Positions 17,677-27,568 of a stretch of DNA of 64,000 nucleotides are shown here, in pieces; position 1 is the first letter of the stretch; each line of letters begins with the position of its first letter. The DNA lies in contig CAJVZD010000001.1 in NCBI GenBank assembly GCA_913019905.1, positions 193,606 through 257,605 on the forward strand, written 5' to 3'. This DNA is from an uncultured Cellvibrionales bacterium (lineage in GTDB: Bacteria; Pseudomonadota; Gammaproteobacteria; Pseudomonadales; Dasaniaceae). A program made the position numbers and the translations under genes. Below the pieces are notes generated by a model. It was given only the letters and a program-made list of their open reading frames with translations. It did not search any database and was not told the DNA's origin.

Positions 17677-18267
17677 TTAATTTGTATTTCGTTTGCGGCC
17701 GACATAATAACTGCAATCGCGCAATCCATCCATTAGATTACCACTTCTGGCATCTTCTCGATAGAACACGAGCTCTAAAGGCGAACACAGGCTTAGTAGT
17801 TCACCGGTGGTTAACAGAAATTCTTTACTGCTAGGTCCCTTGTCGCTGAGTTTGTTTTCGTGAAATGTTTGGTAAAACAATAGACCTCGTGGACGCAAGG
17901 CTGAGATTAACGCGGGAAATAACGGTCGGTGTAAGAATTGGCTCACAACAATGACATCGAAACTGTTTTCTATCGGAGGGGAAACTTCAATGTCGCGTTC
18001 TAACAATCTTATTGTGGTAGACTGCTTTTTTGAAAACTGATCGAGCTTTTCCAAAGCAACGGCGGAGGAGTCCCAGGCATGGCTGTCGAGATTTAGCCGG
18101 GCCAAAAGTAGAGCGTTTGCGCCTAATCCACAGGCAAGGTCAAGGCTCTTACCTTTTTCCGGTAGCAGGTGTTGATTGTTGTCTAACACCCAGCATGGGT
18201 CTCCGGGTGTATTTTTTTTCAGATAACGTTCGTTCCATTTATCTTGCATTGTATTCGAGAATTTCAT
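17677..18267 (-). CDS. Class I SAM-dependent methyltransferase, TehB-like
   Basis: 196 residues from the ATG at 18267. Motif I is SLDLACGLGANALLLAR, followed by a short acidic strand end (SHAWDSSAVAL), FDVIVVSQFLHRP and LRPRGLLFYQTF, giving a complete Rossmann methyltransferase. The opening MQDKWNERYLKK resembles small TehB/tellurite-type enzymes. Substrate unknown. The open frame extends to 18330, but GAGTG just before 18267 and family length favour the internal start. The gene lies downstream of trkH by about 70 bp and may be the last gene of that operon. Confidence 0.78.
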   Translation of the reverse strand: MKFSNTMQDKWNERYLKKNTPGDPCWVLDNNQHLLPEKGKSLDLACGLGANALLLARLNLDSHAWDSSAVALEKLDQFSKKQSTTIRLLERDIEVSPPIENSFDVIVVSQFLHRPLFPALISALRPRGLLFYQTFHENKLSDKGPSSKEFLLTTGELLSLCSPLELVFYREDARSGNLMDGLRDCSYYVGRKRNTN

Positions 18268-18336
18268 CGTCACTCTATAATGGCTTATCTTCTCCAACTT
18301 CTCGGCTAAAAGATAACTTTGCGGTTTCAATACCCG

Positions 18337-19785
18337 TTATTGTCGCCAGAATGTTGGCGTAAAAAGTACCAGTAATGTAAAGACTTCCAAACGACCTAGC
18401 AGCATGGAAAAACATAAAATCCATTTGGCTGGGTCGGTAATATTTCCGTAGTGCGCAGAGACATCCCCAAGACCCGGCCCAAGATTATTCATAGAGGCGA
18501 CCACCGCAGAAAAAGCGGTGATGTAATCGAGGCCGGTGGCCATAAGCAGAATCAATATGACGATAAAGGAGAACATGTATACCGCAAAAAAACTCCATAC
18601 GGCGCTAACCACTTTCGCCTCAACTCGTCGGTTTCCCACTTTTAGTGGTATGACAGCATTCGGATGAATGAGTTGGGAAAGTTCCCTGACTCCCTGCTTG
18701 CTTATCAGCATAATTCGGACTGCTTTCATGCCGCCCCCGGTTGATCCACCGCAACCGCCCATAAATGAAAGGAACAGCAGGAGTATGGGTAAAAAACTGG
18801 GCCACAGTGAGAAGTCCGCGGTGGCGAAACCGGCCGTCGTCGCAATCGATACTGTCTGGAATAAGCCGTGTAATAGACCGTCGGTAATGTCATAGCTGCC
18901 GGTTCCGATGAGTGAACCAGCGACGATGATCACAGCGAAAAATATGGTATATGCGTAAAACCGACTCTCAGAATCAATTTTGTAATGGATGAAACTGCGC
19001 TGTCTTAAAGCGTAAAAATGTAAGGCAAAGTTGATGCCGGCTACCATCATATAAAGGCTGGCAATTAGCATGATGGCGGGGCTGTCAAAGTAACCAATAC
19101 TCGCGTCGTGGGTAGAAAACCCACCGATAGCGACAGTCGAAAAAGCATGACAAATAGCATCAAACCCCGTCATTCCAGCAAACCAATAGGCGAGCCCGCA
19201 ACTAACCGTTAGAAGGACATAAATTAGAAATAGCGCTTTAGCGGTTTCGGTGATGCGGGGAGTGAGTTTGCTGTCTTTAACCGGACCGGGGGCTTCCGCA
19301 CGATACAACTGCATACCACCGATGCCCAACATGGGTAGAATCGCGACGGCAATAACGATGATACCTATGCCACCAAGCCATTGTAATTGTTGTCGGTAAA
19401 ACAAAATGGATTTGGGCAAATCGTCAAGGCCGGTTATTACTGTTGCGCCGGTGGTTGTGAGGCCGGACAAAGATTCAAAAACGGCATCGCTAATACTTAG
19501 CTCAGGATGGGGAGACAATATAAAGGGTAAGGCGCCAAACAATCCCAACACGACCCAAAAGAGGGAGGTGATTAAAAAGCCATCCCTTGTACGCAGTTCC
19601 TTCTTTTGTTTTGCTACGGGCATCCACATAAGCGCGCCGCAGATCACAGTAATCGCAAAAGCCAACAGAAAAGCGGGATACGCTCCGTCATCGAATAGGA
19701 AAGAGACTATTAACGGCGTAACCAGGGTAAAGCTGAATACCATTAGCAGCATACCGAGAATACGAAAGATTAGTGAAAAATGCAT
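18337..19785 (-). CDS. trkH: Trk system potassium uptake protein TrkH
   Basis: 482 residues, matching TrkH/TrkG length. Four P-loop-like repeats of the K+ translocating subunit are visible, for example SLSGLTTTGATVITGLDDLP, AFSTVAIGGFSTHDASIGYF, TVSIATTAGFATADFSLWP and ASMNNLGPGLGDVSAHYGN. The filter glycines are retained. It forms the inner-membrane channel dimer gated by TrkA. trkA ends its coding sequence 12 bp upstream, so the two form one operon. Confidence 0.95.
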   Translation of the reverse strand: MHFSLIFRILGMLLMVFSFTLVTPLIVSFLFDDGAYPAFLLAFAITVICGALMWMPVAKQKKELRTRDGFLITSLFWVVLGLFGALPFILSPHPELSISDAVFESLSGLTTTGATVITGLDDLPKSILFYRQQLQWLGGIGIIVIAVAILPMLGIGGMQLYRAEAPGPVKDSKLTPRITETAKALFLIYVLLTVSCGLAYWFAGMTGFDAICHAFSTVAIGGFSTHDASIGYFDSPAIMLIASLYMMVAGINFALHFYALRQRSFIHYKIDSESRFYAYTIFFAVIIVAGSLIGTGSYDITDGLLHGLFQTVSIATTAGFATADFSLWPSFLPILLLFLSFMGGCGGSTGGGMKAVRIMLISKQGVRELSQLIHPNAVIPLKVGNRRVEAKVVSAVWSFFAVYMFSFIVILILLMATGLDYITAFSAVVASMNNLGPGLGDVSAHYGNITDPAKWILCFSMLLGRLEVFTLLVLFTPTFWRQ

Positions 19786-19797
19786 CGATGGTGCCTG

Positions 19798-21171
19798 TTA
19801 AAAGAAATTGAATCCCACTTGAAAAAGACGTTCAACCTGTTTTATTTTGGATTTGTCGGTGAGAAAAACAATAACATGGTCATCGGATTCGATGACGAGA
19901 TATCGATGTGCGATAAGAACTTGGTCGCCTCTTACAACTGCGCCGATACTCGATCCTTCGACCTTCTCGATTTCGTCGAGACGTCGACCGACAATCTTTG
20001 ACGATTTTGCATCACCGTGCGCGATCATTTCCAAGGCCTCTGCAGCACCTCTGCGCAATGAATGAACATTTGAAATGTCGCCGCGACGAACATGTGTTAG
20101 CAAACTGCCAAGGGTTATTTGTTGTGGCGAAATGGCAATGTCGATTTCCCCTCCCTGTACTAAATCGACATAAGCGGGATTGGCGATCAACGTAATGACT
20201 TTTTTCGCGCCGAGTCGCTTAGCCAACATTGACGACATTATATTCGCTTCATCATCGTTGGTGAGTGCGCAAAACACATCGACATCCTCAATGTTTTCCG
20301 CGATGAGTAAGTCTTTATCTGATGCATTGCCGTGCAGTACGATAGTGCGTTTCAAGCTGCCCGATAGGTCCCGACATCGAGCGTAACTCTGTTCAATGAG
20401 TTTGGTTTGATATCGGTTCTCAATAGCTTCGCAGAGCCGCTCGCCGATGTTTCCGCCGCCGGCAATTAGTATGCGTTTATAGGGCTTATCAAGGCGTCGC
20501 AATTCACTCATCACCGGTAAAATATCTTCTTTGGCTGCTATGAAAAAGACTTCATCGTCAGCTTCTACTACTGTATTTGCCGATGGCATGATGGCGTGGT
20601 CGCGCCGGAAAATCGCCGCGACTCGGGTATCGACATTGGGCATATGGCGCCGAATTTCAGTTAGCTCAGCGCCTACCATCGGCCCACCGTAATAAGCTTT
20701 TACAGCAACAAGTTGAACTTTACCGTCGGCAAAATCAACGACTTGCAACGCCCCGGGATATTCGATAAGGCGCATAATATTTTTGGTAACGAGTTTTTCT
20801 GGACTGATAATGACATCGATGGGAATGAATTTGTCGTCAAATAATTCCAGTTTTTGTAAGTAGGCTTGCGCGCGAATACGTGAAATTTTTGTTGGCGTAT
20901 GGAACAGCGCATAAGAAACCTGACACGCTATCATATTGATTTCGTCTGAATTGGTGACGGCGATCAATAAGTCGGCGTCCTCCGCACCGGCACGGGCAAG
21001 CACGTCGGGATGCGATGCAGATCCGGTAACGGTGCGAATATCAAAACGATCCTGCAATTCTTTCAGGCGATCACCATCTTTATCTACAATAGTGATGTCG
21101 TTTTGTTCATCTGCAAGATGCATGGCGAGTGAGCCGCCTACTTGACCTGCACCGAGAATAATTATTTTCAT
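19798..21171 (-). CDS. trkA: Trk system NAD(H)-binding regulatory protein TrkA
   Basis: 457 residues with the duplicated RCK architecture. The first Rossmann motif is [17 protein letters not shown] at the N-terminus; the second, [19 protein letters not shown], lies near residue 235. Each is followed by a TrkA-C domain. The protein binds NAD(H)/ATP and controls TrkH-mediated K+ uptake at the cytoplasmic face. It is followed 12 bp later by trkH, and rsmB lies 89 bp upstream, the usual order in gammaproteobacteria. Confidence 0.95.
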   Translation of the reverse strand: MKIIILGAGQVGGSLAMHLADEQNDITIVDKDGDRLKELQDRFDIRTVTGSASHPDVLARAGAEDADLLIAVTNSDEINMIACQVSYALFHTPTKISRIRAQAYLQKLELFDDKFIPIDVIISPEKLVTKNIMRLIEYPGALQVVDFADGKVQLVAVKAYYGGPMVGAELTEIRRHMPNVDTRVAAIFRRDHAIMPSANTVVEADDEVFFIAAKEDILPVMSELRRLDKPYKRILIAGGGNIGERLCEAIENRYQTKLIEQSYARCRDLSGSLKRTIVLHGNASDKDLLIAENIEDVDVFCALTNDDEANIMSSMLAKRLGAKKVITLIANPAYVDLVQGGEIDIAISPQQITLGSLLTHVRRGDISNVHSLRRGAAEALEMIAHGDAKSSKIVGRRLDEIEKVEGSSIGAVVRGDQVLIAHRYLVIESDDHVIVFLTDKSKIKQVERLFQVGFNFF

Positions 21172-21260
21172 ATTTGCTGGAGCCGTTCTAAATTGTCATT
21201 GTGTTTATTGTATGCGGTTATTGCTTAAAGGCCATTTTTTCCTTATTTAAGTACTTTTTA

Positions 21261-22562
21261 TTACGCTTTTTCTATCAATGCATAATAGAAACCATCGTGA
21301 CCTTCACCCTGAGGAAAAAGTTGGCGGCCATAATCACAGGGTATTCCCCAGTCTGCTTCAATGATGACGTGTTTTGCGTCGTCCTGCAGTCGGCAAAAAT
21401 GAGCGACGGTTTCCTGGTTTTCTGCGGGTAGAACTGAACAGGTCGCGTACAATAATTTCCCCCCAGGTTTTAAGGTTCTCCACACGTCGCTTAATATTTC
21501 TATTTGCAATTCGCACAATTTGTCAATGTCACTAACACTGCGATGTAGCTTTATGTCGGGATTTCGACGAATGACACCAGTAGCCGAGCAGGGGGCATCG
21601 AGTAAAATTCGATCGAAGCCTACACCATCCCACCATTGGTCAGCGTGTGCCGCATCTCCCGCTATTAGGTTGGCGCTGAGGTGTAGGCGCTGTAAATTTT
21701 CTGCAACTCTCGGTATTCGTCTTTCGTCGATATCTAAAGCTACCACTTCCGTAAGCTGTGCTTCAGTTTCTAGAATATGACAGGTTTTACCTCCCGGCGC
21801 GCAGCAGGCATCCAGTACGCGCTGTCCGGGAGAAAGCTGTAATAGGGGGGCAGCAAGTTGTGCCGCTTCGTCCTGTACGCTGACCCAGCCTTCAGAAAAA
21901 TGTGGGAGGTCGGCAACAGAAACAGCTGTCTGCAAACGAATACCCACAGGTGAATAGCTACAAGGATCGGCTGGTATATTCGCTTGCCTTAGTCGTTCCA
22001 GATAATCTTCGGTCGATACGAATTGTTGGTTGATTCGCAGGCACATTGGCGGATGCTGGTTATTTTGTTCCATGATGGAAGTGGCGTGCTGGGGCCAGGA
22101 CTTATGGAGGGCTTGATAAAACCACTCCGGGTGAGCGGCAATATTGGCTTTTGTTAGTTTTCCCAGCAGTTGTTCAGGTTGTCGCTGCCACTGGCGCAAT
22201 ACAGCATTGACTAGTGCTTTCGCCCAGGGTTTTTTCAAGTCCCTCGTGGCGGCGACGGTGGCGTTAATCGCCGCATGTTCCGGTATCCGTGTATCTGTTA
22301 GTTGATAACCTCCCAATAACATAAGCATGAGCACGTCTTGGTCTTTTTTCTTTAGAGGTTTCTTCAGTAATTGTTCAACAATTCCCATTAGACGAGGATA
22401 GAGCCGTAGAGTGCCATAACAGAGTTGTCGAAACAGCGCACGATCGCGTTCTTTAACATTGATTTCGAAAAGCGGAATTTGTTCGGTGAGGGACGCACCA
22501 TGACTTATTTTTGCTAGACACCGCGCTGCAACAGCCCGGCAATCCAATGATTTTGTAGTCAT
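21261..22562 (-). CDS. rsmB: 16S rRNA (cytosine-967-C5) methyltransferase RsmB
   Basis: 433 residues. An N-terminal NusB-like RNA-binding domain (CRAVAARCLAKI to about 140) is followed by the SAM methyltransferase domain: VLDACCAPGGKTCHILE (motif I), LLDAPCSATGVIRRNPDIKL with the catalytic Pro-Cys, and LLYATCSVLPAENQ with the second Thr-Cys pair. It methylates C967 of 16S rRNA. The gene follows fmt at 35 bp, as in def-fmt-rsmB-trkA of other gammaproteobacteria. Confidence 0.95.
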   Translation of the reverse strand: MTTKSLDCRAVAARCLAKISHGASLTEQIPLFEINVKERDRALFRQLCYGTLRLYPRLMGIVEQLLKKPLKKKDQDVLMLMLLGGYQLTDTRIPEHAAINATVAATRDLKKPWAKALVNAVLRQWQRQPEQLLGKLTKANIAAHPEWFYQALHKSWPQHATSIMEQNNQHPPMCLRINQQFVSTEDYLERLRQANIPADPCSYSPVGIRLQTAVSVADLPHFSEGWVSVQDEAAQLAAPLLQLSPGQRVLDACCAPGGKTCHILETEAQLTEVVALDIDERRIPRVAENLQRLHLSANLIAGDAAHADQWWDGVGFDRILLDAPCSATGVIRRNPDIKLHRSVSDIDKLCELQIEILSDVWRTLKPGGKLLYATCSVLPAENQETVAHFCRLQDDAKHVIIEADWGIPCDYGRQLFPQGEGHDGFYYALIEKA

Positions 22563-22597
22563 ATAAGCGGTGACTCACTAATAATACAGACCATTAT

Positions 22598-23593
22598 TTA
22601 GGGTGATCCAGCAATATCAAATCGCCTTCCTATCGGGAACATTTCTGCTTTGGAATTCATCAGCGCGCTAATATTCATCGCTTTCCCTCCGGGCAACTGC
22701 AAATGTTGCAGTGACAAATTGCCACTTCCACAGGCAACGATTATTTCTTTCTTGTTGGCGTGAATAATGGTTCCGGGTTCAGTGTTTTCCCCTGTAATCG
22801 AGTCTAGCGGCAGGTCGACGATTGTTGCTTGCCAAATTTTGATTCGCTCTCCAGCTAGACTGGTATAGGCGATCGGGAATGGGTTAAAAGCGCGAATTTT
22901 TCGGGCGATTTCGTCGGCTGGACGATGCCAATCAAGAATGGCGTCTTGTTTGGATATCTTTGGTGCGTAACAGCTTCGCGTATCGTCTTGTTTGATTGGT
23001 TTAGTTGCATTGCTAGCGATTAAATCAACAGTTTTTATTAGAGCGGGCACGCCAATTTTTGCCAATGTGTCATGTATGGTGCCACCGGTATCGTTAAGAC
23101 TTATTTCACATTGTGCCTTCATCAACATATCGCCGGTATCCAAGCCAACATCCATCTGCATTATAGTGACTCCGGTCTCTGAGTCTCCAGCTTCCACCGC
23201 TCTTTGAATCGGAGCGGCGCCTCGCCAGCGTGGCAACAGGGAGGCGTGAACATTGATACAGCCATATTTGGGAGCGTCAAGTATTATTGACGGCAACAAA
23301 AGGCCATAGGCGACCACAATCATCAGGTCTGCTTGGAGGTTCGAAAACTCATGTTGATCGGCTGCGTTTTTGAAATTAATGGGCTGAAATACGGGAATAT
23401 TGTTGTCTAGAGCAAGTTGTTTAACAGGGCTTGGTTTGAGTTTTTTTCCTCTACCCGCAGGGCGATCGGGCTGACTATATATTGCGACTATCTCGTGCGG
23501 AAAACCGGGATTGTCGAGTAGCGCTTTCAGATGCATGGCGGCAAAATCTGGTGTGCCCGCGAAAACAACTCTAAGGGGTTGAGCTTGGCTCAT
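22598..23593 (-). CDS. fmt: Methionyl-tRNA formyltransferase
   Basis: 331 residues, slightly longer than E. coli Fmt (315). RVVFAGTPDFAAMHLKALL starts the formyltransferase Rossmann domain, and INVHASLLPRWRGAAPIQRA contains the catalytic N-x-H-x-S-L-L-P block with the formyl-folate site. A C-terminal OB-like domain follows around 210-310. It formylates Met-tRNA for translation initiation, and the neighbouring def removes the formyl group later. def ends 57 bp upstream on the same strand. Confidence 0.96.
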   Translation of the reverse strand: MSQAQPLRVVFAGTPDFAAMHLKALLDNPGFPHEIVAIYSQPDRPAGRGKKLKPSPVKQLALDNNIPVFQPINFKNAADQHEFSNLQADLMIVVAYGLLLPSIILDAPKYGCINVHASLLPRWRGAAPIQRAVEAGDSETGVTIMQMDVGLDTGDMLMKAQCEISLNDTGGTIHDTLAKIGVPALIKTVDLIASNATKPIKQDDTRSCYAPKISKQDAILDWHRPADEIARKIRAFNPFPIAYTSLAGERIKIWQATIVDLPLDSITGENTEPGTIIHANKKEIIVACGSGNLSLQHLQLPGGKAMNISALMNSKAEMFPIGRRFDIAGSP

Positions 23594-23650
23594 TGGTGTA
23601 ATGCCTTCTTGCAGATGGAGAGAATTACATGATTAACAGACGATCAAAAG

Positions 23651-24157
23651 CTAGGCATTTTCTTTATGCAGTTTTTCCAGCTTTTTCCGAATTCTGGTAC
23701 GTTTGAGGGCCGACAGATAGTCGACAAATAGTTTGCCATCGAGATGGTCAACTTCGTGTTGGATACAAGTGGCTAATAGCCCCTCTGCGACTATTTCGAA
23801 AGCGATTCCGTCTCGATCGAGTGCTTTTACCGAAACGACTTCCGGGCGAGTGACAGTTTCGTAAAATCCCGGCACGGATAAACATCCTTCATCGTATTCG
23901 TGTAGAGGCCCTTCGCACAGAGTAATTTCAGGGTTGATGAACAGCTGAGGATCATCTTGATTTTCGCTGATGTCGATGACAACAACTCGCTTGTGAATAT
24001 TGACTTGCGTTGCCGCAAGACCTATCCCTGGAGCATCGTACATCGTCTCTAACATGTTATCCGCGAGCGTTCGGATTGCGTCATTGACCTCCACTACTGG
24101 CTTGGCTACAGTGCGCAACCGATGGTCTGGAAATTCTAGTATATTTAAAATAGTCAT
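23651..24157 (-). CDS. def: Peptide deformylase
   Basis: 168 residues. All three family motifs are present: GIGLAATQV (motif 1, from about residue 44), EGCLSVPG with metal-ligand Cys92, and QHEVDHLDG with ligands His134 and His138 and catalytic Glu135. The enzyme removes N-formyl groups from nascent proteins using Fe2+. It is the first gene of the def-fmt-rsmB-trkA-trkH run and diverges from the LysM gene, with a 246-bp shared promoter region. Confidence 0.97.
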   Translation of the reverse strand: MTILNILEFPDHRLRTVAKPVVEVNDAIRTLADNMLETMYDAPGIGLAATQVNIHKRVVVIDISENQDDPQLFINPEITLCEGPLHEYDEGCLSVPGFYETVTRPEVVSVKALDRDGIAFEIVAEGLLATCIQHEVDHLDGKLFVDYLSALKRTRIRKKLEKLHKENA

Positions 24158-24272
24158 GGGAGTTGTGACGAACTTCTAGTATGAATCTAAGTATTACTGC
24201 TAACATGATGATCAGAAAGAAAATATTCCTTTCTAATCTTACGCATAAATCGCGGTTAGCTGTCCGGTTTGC

Positions 24273-24281
24273 TGCTATAGT
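24273..24281 (+). promoter_or_regulatory. Candidate extended -10 promoter for the LysM gene
   Basis: TGCTATAGT at 24273-24281 fits an extended -10 element (TGn-TATAAT with one mismatch). It is about 120 bp before the LysM start, in the def/LysM divergent spacer. The -35 region is poor (TTAGCT), as is common for extended -10 promoters. Confidence 0.4.
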
Positions 24282-24403
24282 ATACAGGTTGCTGAATAAT
24301 TTTAACTAGTGGATACCGACTCAAAACTGTAAATAGTCTATTTTTATTTGCACAATTCACAGATATTAATGCTTAGAATAGTTCCGAAGAAAGGACTGAC
24401 ATT

Positions 24404-25465
24404 ATGAAAAACGCCCTGTTTGGGAATAAAACACTCGGTGGATTCATCCGGGTTCTCTTTTTACCATTATTTTTAACTGTGGTTAGCGGATCCTTGCAAG
24501 CAGCTGAGTCTTTGACTTTGAAGGAAAATCACCCGCAAAGTTATGTTGTGAAGAAAGGCGATACTTTGTGGAGCATTTCTGGCCTGTTTTTACAAAGTCC
24601 CTGGAAGTGGCCGGAGATATGGCATAACAACCCGCAGCTCGATAACCCGGATTTAATTTACCCGGGCGATGTGCTCAATTTGGTTTATATCAACGGACAG
24701 CCAAGATTGGTTGTGAGCCGAAATAGAAATATAAAACTCAGCCCTAAAGTCCGAATATCTGATCTGGACTTGGCAATCCCGGCCATACCTCTTGATGCAA
24801 TTGCGCCGTTTTTGACCGAAAGTCGTATTGTGGGCGCGGAAGACTTAAAGTCAGCCCCGTATATTCTCGCTGGAAAAGCTGGACATATTGTTAGTGGTGC
24901 TGGTGACGAGCTGTTTGCTCGCGGTGTCTTTACACCAAATCAGGAAACGTTCGGGGTATTTCGTCAAGGTCAAGCTTTTTTGGATCCTGAAACGAACGAA
25001 CTATTGGGGTACCAAGCACTGGCGATCGCCAATGCGAAGGTCATTGATTTTGAAAATGATGTTGCCAATTTAGCGCTTAATCAAACGACCCAGGAAGTTC
25101 GCCGAGGGGATCGCCTACTTCCCGACGAAGAAAGACGAATTAATACGAATTTTTATCCAGACACACCGCCAATGGATATCGACGGATATATCGTTGCTGT
25201 TGAGGGTGGCGTAACGCAGATTGGCAGTATGGATACGGTTGTGTTGAATAAAGGAGAAAGAGATGGTTTGAGCGTAGGCCATGTATTGGCAATTAACAGG
25301 GTTGGTGAGCAAGTTCGAGACCCGATTACTAATGAAGTTGTGAAGGTGCCGGATTCTCGAGCGGGATTCCTGATGGTGTTTCGCACCTTTGAAAAAGTAA
25401 GCTATGCGCTGGTACTTAAAGCGACTCGATCTCTAGCCGTGATGGACAAAGTACAGAACCCTTAA
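24404..25465 (+). CDS. Secreted LysM peptidoglycan-binding protein
   Basis: 353 residues. A signal peptide runs to about A33 (VSGSLQA). It is followed by one LysM domain (YVVKKGDTLWSISGLFLQSP ... NPDLIYPGDVLNLVY), then about 250 residues of beta-rich sequence without a known catalytic motif. It is probably a periplasmic cell-wall-binding protein. A LysM gene of this size next to dprA and divergent from def is the standard arrangement in Pseudomonas-like genomes. AAGGA before the ATG supports the start. Confidence 0.85.
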   Translation: MKNALFGNKTLGGFIRVLFLPLFLTVVSGSLQAAESLTLKENHPQSYVVKKGDTLWSISGLFLQSPWKWPEIWHNNPQLDNPDLIYPGDVLNLVYINGQPRLVVSRNRNIKLSPKVRISDLDLAIPAIPLDAIAPFLTESRIVGAEDLKSAPYILAGKAGHIVSGAGDELFARGVFTPNQETFGVFRQGQAFLDPETNELLGYQALAIANAKVIDFENDVANLALNQTTQEVRRGDRLLPDEERRINTNFYPDTPPMDIDGYIVAVEGGVTQIGSMDTVVLNKGERDGLSVGHVLAINRVGEQVRDPITNEVVKVPDSRAGFLMVFRTFEKVSYALVLKATRSLAVMDKVQNP

Positions 25466-25578
25466 TTTGTTAAGCCCTTAATTCGTACAACTTTTGCTAG
25501 CGGTTACTCAAGGATGGTGGCCGTTTAATTAACGATAATATACACACCCGCCGAAAACCATTTGATCAAGGAAGATCG

Positions 25579-26706
25579 ATGCAAAATGAAGACCTTCGCG
25601 CTTGCTTAGCGCTCCATAGAACCCCTCAACTTTCCGACGCCACTTTGTCACGGCTGATGGCCGCGACCGAAGATCCACAGGAAATTCTCCATCTAAGTTC
25701 CGAAAAGATGACAGGTTTAGGCGTGTCCGAGGCTGCCCAACGTGTTATTTCGCAATACTCTCGGTCGAAGACCATGGCGCTTAATCAGCGGGTTGAGAAT
25801 GATTTGCAGCTTATCCAGCAGAAAAATATTCATGTTATCCCGTTGTCGGGTAAGCGATACCCGGCGCTGCTCAAACAGATAGCTGACCCCCCGCCCCTAC
25901 TTTATGGACGGGGTAACGTCGATTTACTGAATACACCGCAAATAGCGATGGTGGGAAGCCGGCGCACGTCGCGGCAAGGTCTGGAAAATGCTCTTCGTTT
26001 CTCCGGAGAGTTGGCCCGCAGTGGTTTTACCATTACTAGTGGCCTCGCACTTGGCATTGACGCGCAGAGTCATACCGGCGCACTTGATGAGGAAGGCGAT
26101 ACAATTGCCGTCTTGGGTACCGGGGTAGATCGTGTCTATCCGGCACGTCACAGGACATTGAACAATAGGATAATGCAGCACGGATTACTCATCTCAGAAT
26201 TTGCGCTAGAAACCCCACCACGGCCCTATAATTTCCCGCGTCGGAATCGCGTAATTAGCGGGATGAGTTTAGCCGTTTTGGTCGTAGAAGCGGCGTTGCA
26301 AAGTGGATCATTAATAACGGCTCGCATGGCTTTGGAACAGAACCGTGAGGTATTGGCGATACCAAGCTCAATACACAATCCCGGTGGAAAAGGTTGCAAC
26401 GCTCTTATTCGGCAAGGTGCAAAATTAGTTGAAACGATCGACGATATCATCGAGGAATTGAGTGGGTGGTTATCTACTGCCCCAACGACTCAGATTGCAA
26501 CCCAGGTCGACCTGGACACAGTAGATTTGAACGACAGAGAAAAACTGCTTCTGGATAGTTTGGGTTTTGACCCTGTATCTTTAGATCAACTTCAAGAAAG
26601 GCATCGGTGGGACATTTCCGAGTTGGTTTCAATGCTGACTTTATTGGAAATCAAAGGCCTTATCGAAAATCATGAAGGCCGATATTTCCGTCTTTCGTCG
26701 GCTTGA
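25579..26706 (+). CDS. dprA: DNA processing protein DprA (Smf)
   Basis: 375 residues. The Rossmann-like core carries MVGSRRTSRQG, SGLALGIDAQSHTGAL, VLGTGVDRVYPARH, the FPRRNRVISG motif and SGSLITARMALEQ, all typical of DprA. A C-terminal winged-helix domain (about 310-375) follows. DprA loads RecA on incoming single-stranded DNA during natural transformation. AAGGAAG before the ATG supports the start. The LysM gene is 113 bp upstream. Confidence 0.95.
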   Translation: MQNEDLRACLALHRTPQLSDATLSRLMAATEDPQEILHLSSEKMTGLGVSEAAQRVISQYSRSKTMALNQRVENDLQLIQQKNIHVIPLSGKRYPALLKQIADPPPLLYGRGNVDLLNTPQIAMVGSRRTSRQGLENALRFSGELARSGFTITSGLALGIDAQSHTGALDEEGDTIAVLGTGVDRVYPARHRTLNNRIMQHGLLISEFALETPPRPYNFPRRNRVISGMSLAVLVVEAALQSGSLITARMALEQNREVLAIPSSIHNPGGKGCNALIRQGAKLVETIDDIIEELSGWLSTAPTTQIATQVDLDTVDLNDREKLLLDSLGFDPVSLDQLQERHRWDISELVSMLTLLEIKGLIENHEGRYFRLSSA

Positions 26707-27043
26707 TTTCAAATGAAATGTTCCTTGGTTCCGGCTCTGTCATCGAAGTGGTGCTGACCGGTAAGGGGTCGTTTGTTATGTGTTGGAAGAGAGAATGGGT
26801 GGGAGGCGCTTCTATTTAGAGGTCTTTGGCATTGGGGTTTTGCAGTCTCAGGCACTTCGATAACAGAAGGCAGCATTAGAAATTTGGAAAAACCTTCCCA
26901 TTTAAGCCAATTGTTCTTGCAATCGAGACCAAGGTTAGTTAATTTCCGCGCCTTTGCGGGATTCTGGGCTAATTTATTAAGTAGACAAGTGTACGCCAAT
27001 TAGGTCGGAAAAAATTTAGTCTTTGAAAAGTGAAGGAATTATG
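26707..27043. other. Intergenic spacer between dprA and purE
   Basis: Overlapping open frames run through this stretch on both strands (for instance 26773-27003 plus and 26709-26999 minus), but neither resembles a known family, has a convincing ribosome site or shows biased codon use. It may be decayed coding sequence. No terminator hairpin with a T-run was seen after dprA. Confidence 0.45.
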
Positions 27044-27547
27044 ATGAGCAATCGATTTGTCGCTATTTTGATGGGTTCCGACTCTGATTTACCTCAGATG
27101 GAACCAGCATTTGCAGTATTAAAAACATTTGATATCGAATTCGAAGTTAAAGTTACTTCAGCACACAGAACCCCCAAAGTGACTCACGACTATGTTGTCG
27201 ACGCCGACGAGCGGGGCTGTGGTGCCTTTATTTGTGCGGCTGGAATGGCTGCTCACCTCGCTGGAGCGGTTGCAGCGGCAACTTTAAAACCGGTAATCGG
27301 TGTGCCTATTAACGCTTCTTTAGATGGCTTAGATGCACTGTTGTCAACAGTACAAATGCCCGGAGGTATTCCTGTCGCTACTGTTGCTATAGGTAAAGCC
27401 GGTGCAAAAAATGCGGCTTATCTTGCGGCTCAAATATTTGGTGCCGCAGACCCTGCAATGCATCGCAAGCTGATTGAAGAGCGAGAAGCTAGTGCACAAG
27501 TGGTCATTGCGAAAGACCAGGCACTGCAGGAAAAACTGAAAGCTTAA
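27044..27547 (+). CDS. purE: N5-carboxyaminoimidazole ribonucleotide mutase PurE
   Basis: 167 residues. [12 protein letters not shown] is the CO2/nucleotide-binding opening, TSAHRTP the conserved SAHR segment, and [16 protein letters not shown] the GxAAHLxG loop, all class I PurE features. The enzyme converts N5-CAIR to CAIR in purine synthesis. ATG 27044 is preferred because GAAGGA (27032-27037) is six bases away; ATG 27041 and an upstream TTG (27023) are alternatives. purK, the usual partner, is not adjacent. Confidence 0.93.
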   Translation: MSNRFVAILMGSDSDLPQMEPAFAVLKTFDIEFEVKVTSAHRTPKVTHDYVVDADERGCGAFICAAGMAAHLAGAVAAATLKPVIGVPINASLDGLDALLSTVQMPGGIPVATVAIGKAGAKNAAYLAAQIFGAADPAMHRKLIEEREASAQVVIAKDQALQEKLKA

Positions 27548-27568
27548 GCCTTTCCCCGCACTTGCCCT

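Noticed and set aside
26709..27003. Open frames on both strands filling the dprA/purE spacer
   Set aside because: Neither strand gives a recognisable protein; opposing overlapping frames of this size are commonly spurious.
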